A stretch of 8,909 bases of DNA from contig CADCUU010000032.1 in the NCBI GenBank assembly GCA_902805995.1, positions 1 through 8,909 of the forward strand, written 5' to 3'. The translations under genes were made by a program, and so were the position numbers. This document shows positions 6,780-8,909 of this stretch, piece after piece. How positions within the stretch are numbered: position 1 is the stretch's first letter; every line of letters starts with the position of its first letter. The notes below the pieces were generated by a model, which did not search any database, was not told the DNA's origin, and was given only the letters and a program-made list of their open reading frames with translations. Origin of the DNA: an uncultured Rubellimicrobium sp. Lineage in GTDB: Bacteria; Pseudomonadota; Alphaproteobacteria; Rhodobacterales; Rhodobacteraceae.

Positions 6780-7640
6780 ATGGCATTCGGACGGGACCGC
6801 CGCGAAACGGCGAACGAGGCAGAAGATGTAGGTTTCGTCGCGGGCCTTTGGGAAACCGTCAAGACCGTGTTCTGGGCCCTGCTGATTGCCGGGGTCTTCC
6901 GGTCGCTGTTCTTCCAGCCCTTCTGGATCCCGTCGGGCAGCATGAAGGACACGCTGCTGATCGGCGACTTCCTGTTCGTCAACAAGATGGCTTACGGCTA
7001 CTCCTACGCGTCCTGCCCATCCGTCCCCTTCACCGGGATCGACGCGCACGACATCTGCGGCTTCCTCGACGGCGACAACACCCGCATTTGGGGCGAGATG
7101 CCCGAGCGTGGCGACGTCGTGGTCTTCCGCCATCCCGTCACGGGCGAGGATTACATCAAGCGCCTGATTGGCCTGCCCGGCGACCGGGTCCAGATCCGCG
7201 ACGGCCAGGTCATCATCAACGACGAGCCACTGAAGGTCGAGGTGGCCGGCCAGTTCGAAGAGGCCAACCTGCCCCAAGGTCCCAAGGGCTCGCTTCCGTC
7301 CTGCCTCGGCAACCCGGAACCGGGCGCCCCCTGCCTGTCCAACCGCTACATCGAGACGCTGCCCAACGGGGTGAGCCATAACATCCTCGATATCGGTCCG
7401 TCCGTCGCCGACAACCCCCGCGGCGTGTTCACCGTCCCCGAAGGGCACTTCTTCTTCATGGGCGACAACCGCGACAACTCGCTCGACTCGAGGTTCTCGC
7501 AGGCCGAGCGCGGCGTGGGCTTCGTCCCGTTCGAAAACCTCGTGGGCCGCGCGGACCGGGTGATCTTCTCCTCGGCAGGCCGTTCCATGCTGGCCTTCTG
7601 GACCTGGCGGCCCGACCGCTTCTTCCTCGGGATCGACTAA
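6780..7640 (+). CDS. lepB: Signal peptidase I
   Basis: LepB is the inner-membrane serine protease (MEROPS family S26) that cleaves Sec and Tat signal peptides on the periplasmic side. The 286-residue protein has one N-terminal membrane segment (about 27-47, VKTVFWALLIAGVFRSLFFQ). The catalytic Ser motif PSGSM follows, with S54, then GDVVVFRHP (111-119) leading to YIKRLIGLPGD (125-135) with the general base K128, and the box GDNRDNSLDSR (228-238). Both catalytic residues are present. A loop insertion (about 72-108) carries C79 and C93, and a second cysteine pair, C175 and C185, lies before the last box. AGGAG (6766-6770) precedes the ATG by 9 bases. A paralogue lacking the catalytic residues lies immediately downstream, so this gene probably supplies the signal peptidase activity. 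Confidence 0.97.
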   Translation: MAFGRDRRETANEAEDVGFVAGLWETVKTVFWALLIAGVFRSLFFQPFWIPSGSMKDTLLIGDFLFVNKMAYGYSYASCPSVPFTGIDAHDICGFLDGDNTRIWGEMPERGDVVVFRHPVTGEDYIKRLIGLPGDRVQIRDGQVIINDEPLKVEVAGQFEEANLPQGPKGSLPSCLGNPEPGAPCLSNRYIETLPNGVSHNILDIGPSVADNPRGVFTVPEGHFFFMGDNRDNSLDSRFSQAERGVGFVPFENLVGRADRVIFSSAGRSMLAFWTWRPDRFFLGID

Positions 7641-7647
7641 GGCGTTG

Positions 7648-7717
7648 CCGGACCGCGCCACGTTCAAGCCCGGCCCACAGGCCCGGGGCCGCTGCGGCAT
7701 GACCTGCCGTGGTCCGG
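7648..7717. repeat. Long-range inverted repeat between lepB and its paralogue
   Basis: CCGGACC at 7648-7654 is complementary to GGTCCGG at 7711-7717. Pairing extends inward through one G-T wobble to about ten base pairs, enclosing about 50 bases that can form small internal stems (for example CGGCA/TGCCG). It fills most of the 133-base gap. In such GC-rich DNA it may be coincidental. Confidence 0.3.
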
Positions 7718-7773
7718 GGCGCATGTCGTCCCCCGCTGTCCGTCCCTTGCGCGTTGTCGCCTAAGGCCCCGTC

Positions 7774-8829
7774 ATGGCACGACCCCGCCCCGAATCCATC
7801 TCCCCCACGCGCTACGTCCGCGAGGGGCTCGATCCAGCGGGGCGCACGGGGCAGGCGAGCTATGCGGCCCTGCTCCTGATCCTGCTGGGGCTGGTCTCGC
7901 TCTGGCGTATCGGGCCCATGCAGATCGAAGGGTGGCATCGGGGGCACGAGGCCCTGGCGGTGATCCCTCTGGCCGTGCTTCTGATGCCGGCCCTGAGCCA
8001 TGTCCTGCGCCGTCTCAACGACATGGCATGGTCCGGCTGGTGGGCCTGGGCGCTGGCGCTGCCTTGGCTGCGCTGGGGGTTCCTCCTGCTTCTCGCGGTG
8101 ATGCCCCCCTCGCAGCGGCGACGGCACCCGGACAGCGGCTGGCGGCTCCTCGGGCTGGGGATCGGCGGCGTCGTGGCGGTGATCCTGGCAGGAAGCCTGA
8201 TCTGGACCTCGGCCGGGGTCGCCGGGCAGGACATGAAGCCTGCGCTGCTGCCTGGGGACTTCGCCCTCCTGCGGCGCGCGCCCCTCACGATCGCGCGTGG
8301 CGACGTGGTGGCCTTCCGCCTCCCTCGCGAGGTCAGGCCGCGCATGGGCCGGGTGATCGGCCTCGGCGGCGACCATATCGCGATGGAGGACGGCGCGCCT
8401 GTGATCGACGGCGAGCGTGCCGCGCAGGTCCAGGACGGCTTTTTTGCCGAGATCTTCGTCCGGCAGGGCCCGCTCGGCGTCATGCCCCTTTGCGGCAACG
8501 GCACGGTGGGGCTCGGCGCGGAATGCCGGACCCGCCAACTGGTGGAAACCCTGCCGGGGGGCACGGCGTATCCGGTAATCGACATGGGCCCGCGGCCGCT
8601 CGATGCCGCAGGGGAGGTGACGGTGCCCGACGGATTCCTATACATCCTGGGTGACCACCGCGACGCGGCGCAGGACAGCCGTCTTGCGCGCGGGGTGCGG
8701 GGAACAGGGCTCGTGGCGGAGGAACTGGTGATCGGACGTGTGGACCTCGTGCTGGCCTCCTCGGAGGCGCGGCACCCCTGGGACCCGAGGGGCTGGCGGC
8801 TCGGCCGCCTTCTGGAGGTCGTGCGATGA
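7774..8829 (+). CDS. Signal-peptidase-like membrane protein, predicted catalytically inactive
   Basis: The 351-residue protein has two parts. Residues about 25-147 are a multi-pass membrane region (hydrophobic stretches near 29-47, 60-77, 86-110 and 124-146). Its segment LRRLNDMAWSGWWAW (78-92) resembles the RRLHD...SGWW signature of DUF805 proteins. Residues about 148-351 are an S26 signal peptidase fold: MKPALLPGD (154-162), RGDVVAFRLP (175-184), VIGLGGD (194-200), a cysteine pair C240/C251 matching C175/C185 of the upstream lepB, and GDHRDAAQDSR (293-303). The residue aligned to the catalytic Ser is D153 (AGQDMKP) and the one aligned to the catalytic Lys is G192 (RMGRVIG). The only lysine is K155. 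It is therefore unlikely to be a peptidase, although automatic annotation would probably name it one. AAGG lies 7 bases ahead of the ATG. Its stop codon overlaps the rnc start. The reading frame is intact, so it is not a decayed gene. Confidence 0.9.
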   Translation: MARPRPESISPTRYVREGLDPAGRTGQASYAALLLILLGLVSLWRIGPMQIEGWHRGHEALAVIPLAVLLMPALSHVLRRLNDMAWSGWWAWALALPWLRWGFLLLLAVMPPSQRRRHPDSGWRLLGLGIGGVVAVILAGSLIWTSAGVAGQDMKPALLPGDFALLRRAPLTIARGDVVAFRLPREVRPRMGRVIGLGGDHIAMEDGAPVIDGERAAQVQDGFFAEIFVRQGPLGVMPLCGNGTVGLGAECRTRQLVETLPGGTAYPVIDMGPRPLDAAGEVTVPDGFLYILGDHRDAAQDSRLARGVRGTGLVAEELVIGRVDLVLASSEARHPWDPRGWRLGRLLEVVR

Positions 8830-8909
8830 GGATATCGCTGGCTCTCCGTGACCTGTCGCAGCGGCTCGGCCATGAATTCCGCGACCCCTCCGTCCTTGTC
8901 CGGGCGCTG
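8826..8909 (+). CDS. rnc: Ribonuclease III, N-terminal fragment (runs off the window)
   Basis: Only the first 28 codons are present. The segment RLGHEFRDPSVLVRAL (residues 13-28) matches the start of RNase III, whose first helices typically read LGH.F..P.LL..ALTHAS. RNase III cleaves double-stranded RNA, including rRNA precursors. The ATG overlaps the upstream stop codon as ATGA, and GGAGG at 8814-8818 lies 7 bases ahead, inside the upstream gene. The catalytic motif lies beyond the window. The lepB-rnc order is common in proteobacteria and supports the call. Confidence 0.88.
   Translation, partial: MRISLALRDLSQRLGHEFRDPSVLVRAL

Noticed and set aside
6741..8538. Long minus-strand frames opposite lepB and its paralogue (327 and 360 codons)
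   Set aside because: They are shadows of GC-rich coding sequence with low-complexity Arg/Pro/His-rich translations and no ribosome binding sites of note.
7774..8829. Treating the second signal-peptidase-like gene as a pseudogene
   Set aside because: There is no frameshift or internal stop over 351 codons, fold motifs are retained, and the end overlaps rnc precisely. Loss of catalytic residues alone points to a pseudoenzyme rather than a decayed gene.
7774..8829. S146, seven residues before the Ser position, as a displaced nucleophile
   Set aside because: The MKPALLPGD segment fixes the alignment and places the nucleophile directly before M154. S146 lies at the membrane exit, and no lysine is available as its partner.
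1..8909. Search for CRISPR arrays, insertion sequences, tRNAs, prophage or defence genes
   Set aside because: I saw no regularly spaced repeats, transposase motifs, tRNA-like cloverleaf or phage genes. The composition looks uniform and the genes are mostly housekeeping.

Overview
The window is a high-GC, gene-dense chromosomal segment. It looks like an alphaproteobacterium of the order Rhodobacterales (a Roseobacter/Rhodobacter-type genome). This rests on three things: strong G/C preference at third codon positions, protein sequences that read like Rhodobacteraceae versions of their families, and the gene order folK - rpoZ - RelA/SpoT homologue - DUF2062 - pdxJ - secreted protein - acpS - lepB - lepB-like - rnc. 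The genus cannot be fixed from the sequence alone. I see no insertion sequence, prophage, tRNA, rRNA or CRISPR array.

Layout. Positions 9-629 (minus strand) encode a NYN/LabA-type putative nuclease. It diverges from folK across a 99-base gap. All other genes are on the plus strand. folK (729-1298, folate synthesis) is followed by rpoZ (1412-1765, RNA polymerase omega subunit), which has a plausible promoter of its own. The long bifunctional (p)ppGpp synthetase/hydrolase (1797-3977) follows after 31 bases, and a DUF2062 membrane protein (3982-4614) starts 4 bases after its stop codon. Next come pdxJ (4661-5410, vitamin B6 synthesis) and a small exported protein of unknown function (5434-5946). 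A 262-base non-coding gap with a 9-bp perfect inverted repeat precedes acpS (6209-6610, GTG start). The active signal peptidase lepB (6780-7640) and a signal-peptidase-like paralogue (7774-8829) follow. The paralogue's stop codon overlaps the start of rnc (RNase III), which runs off the window at 8826-8909.

How the genes relate. Most are housekeeping genes: cofactors (folK, pdxJ, acpS), the stringent response (omega plus the ppGpp enzyme), protein export (lepB) and RNA processing (rnc). The omega subunit forms part of a known ppGpp-binding site on RNA polymerase, so its adjacency to the ppGpp enzyme makes functional sense.

The most unusual item is the second signal-peptidase-like protein. 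It keeps the S26 fold landmarks but has Asp where the catalytic Ser should be and Gly where the catalytic Lys should be, and its only lysine is not at the base position. It also carries an extra multi-pass membrane domain resembling DUF805 at its N-terminus. It looks like a signal-peptidase pseudoenzyme that is translationally coupled to RNase III. The other points worth a second look are the unknown secreted protein, the inverted repeat upstream of acpS, and the DUF2062 gene tightly coupled to the ppGpp enzyme.
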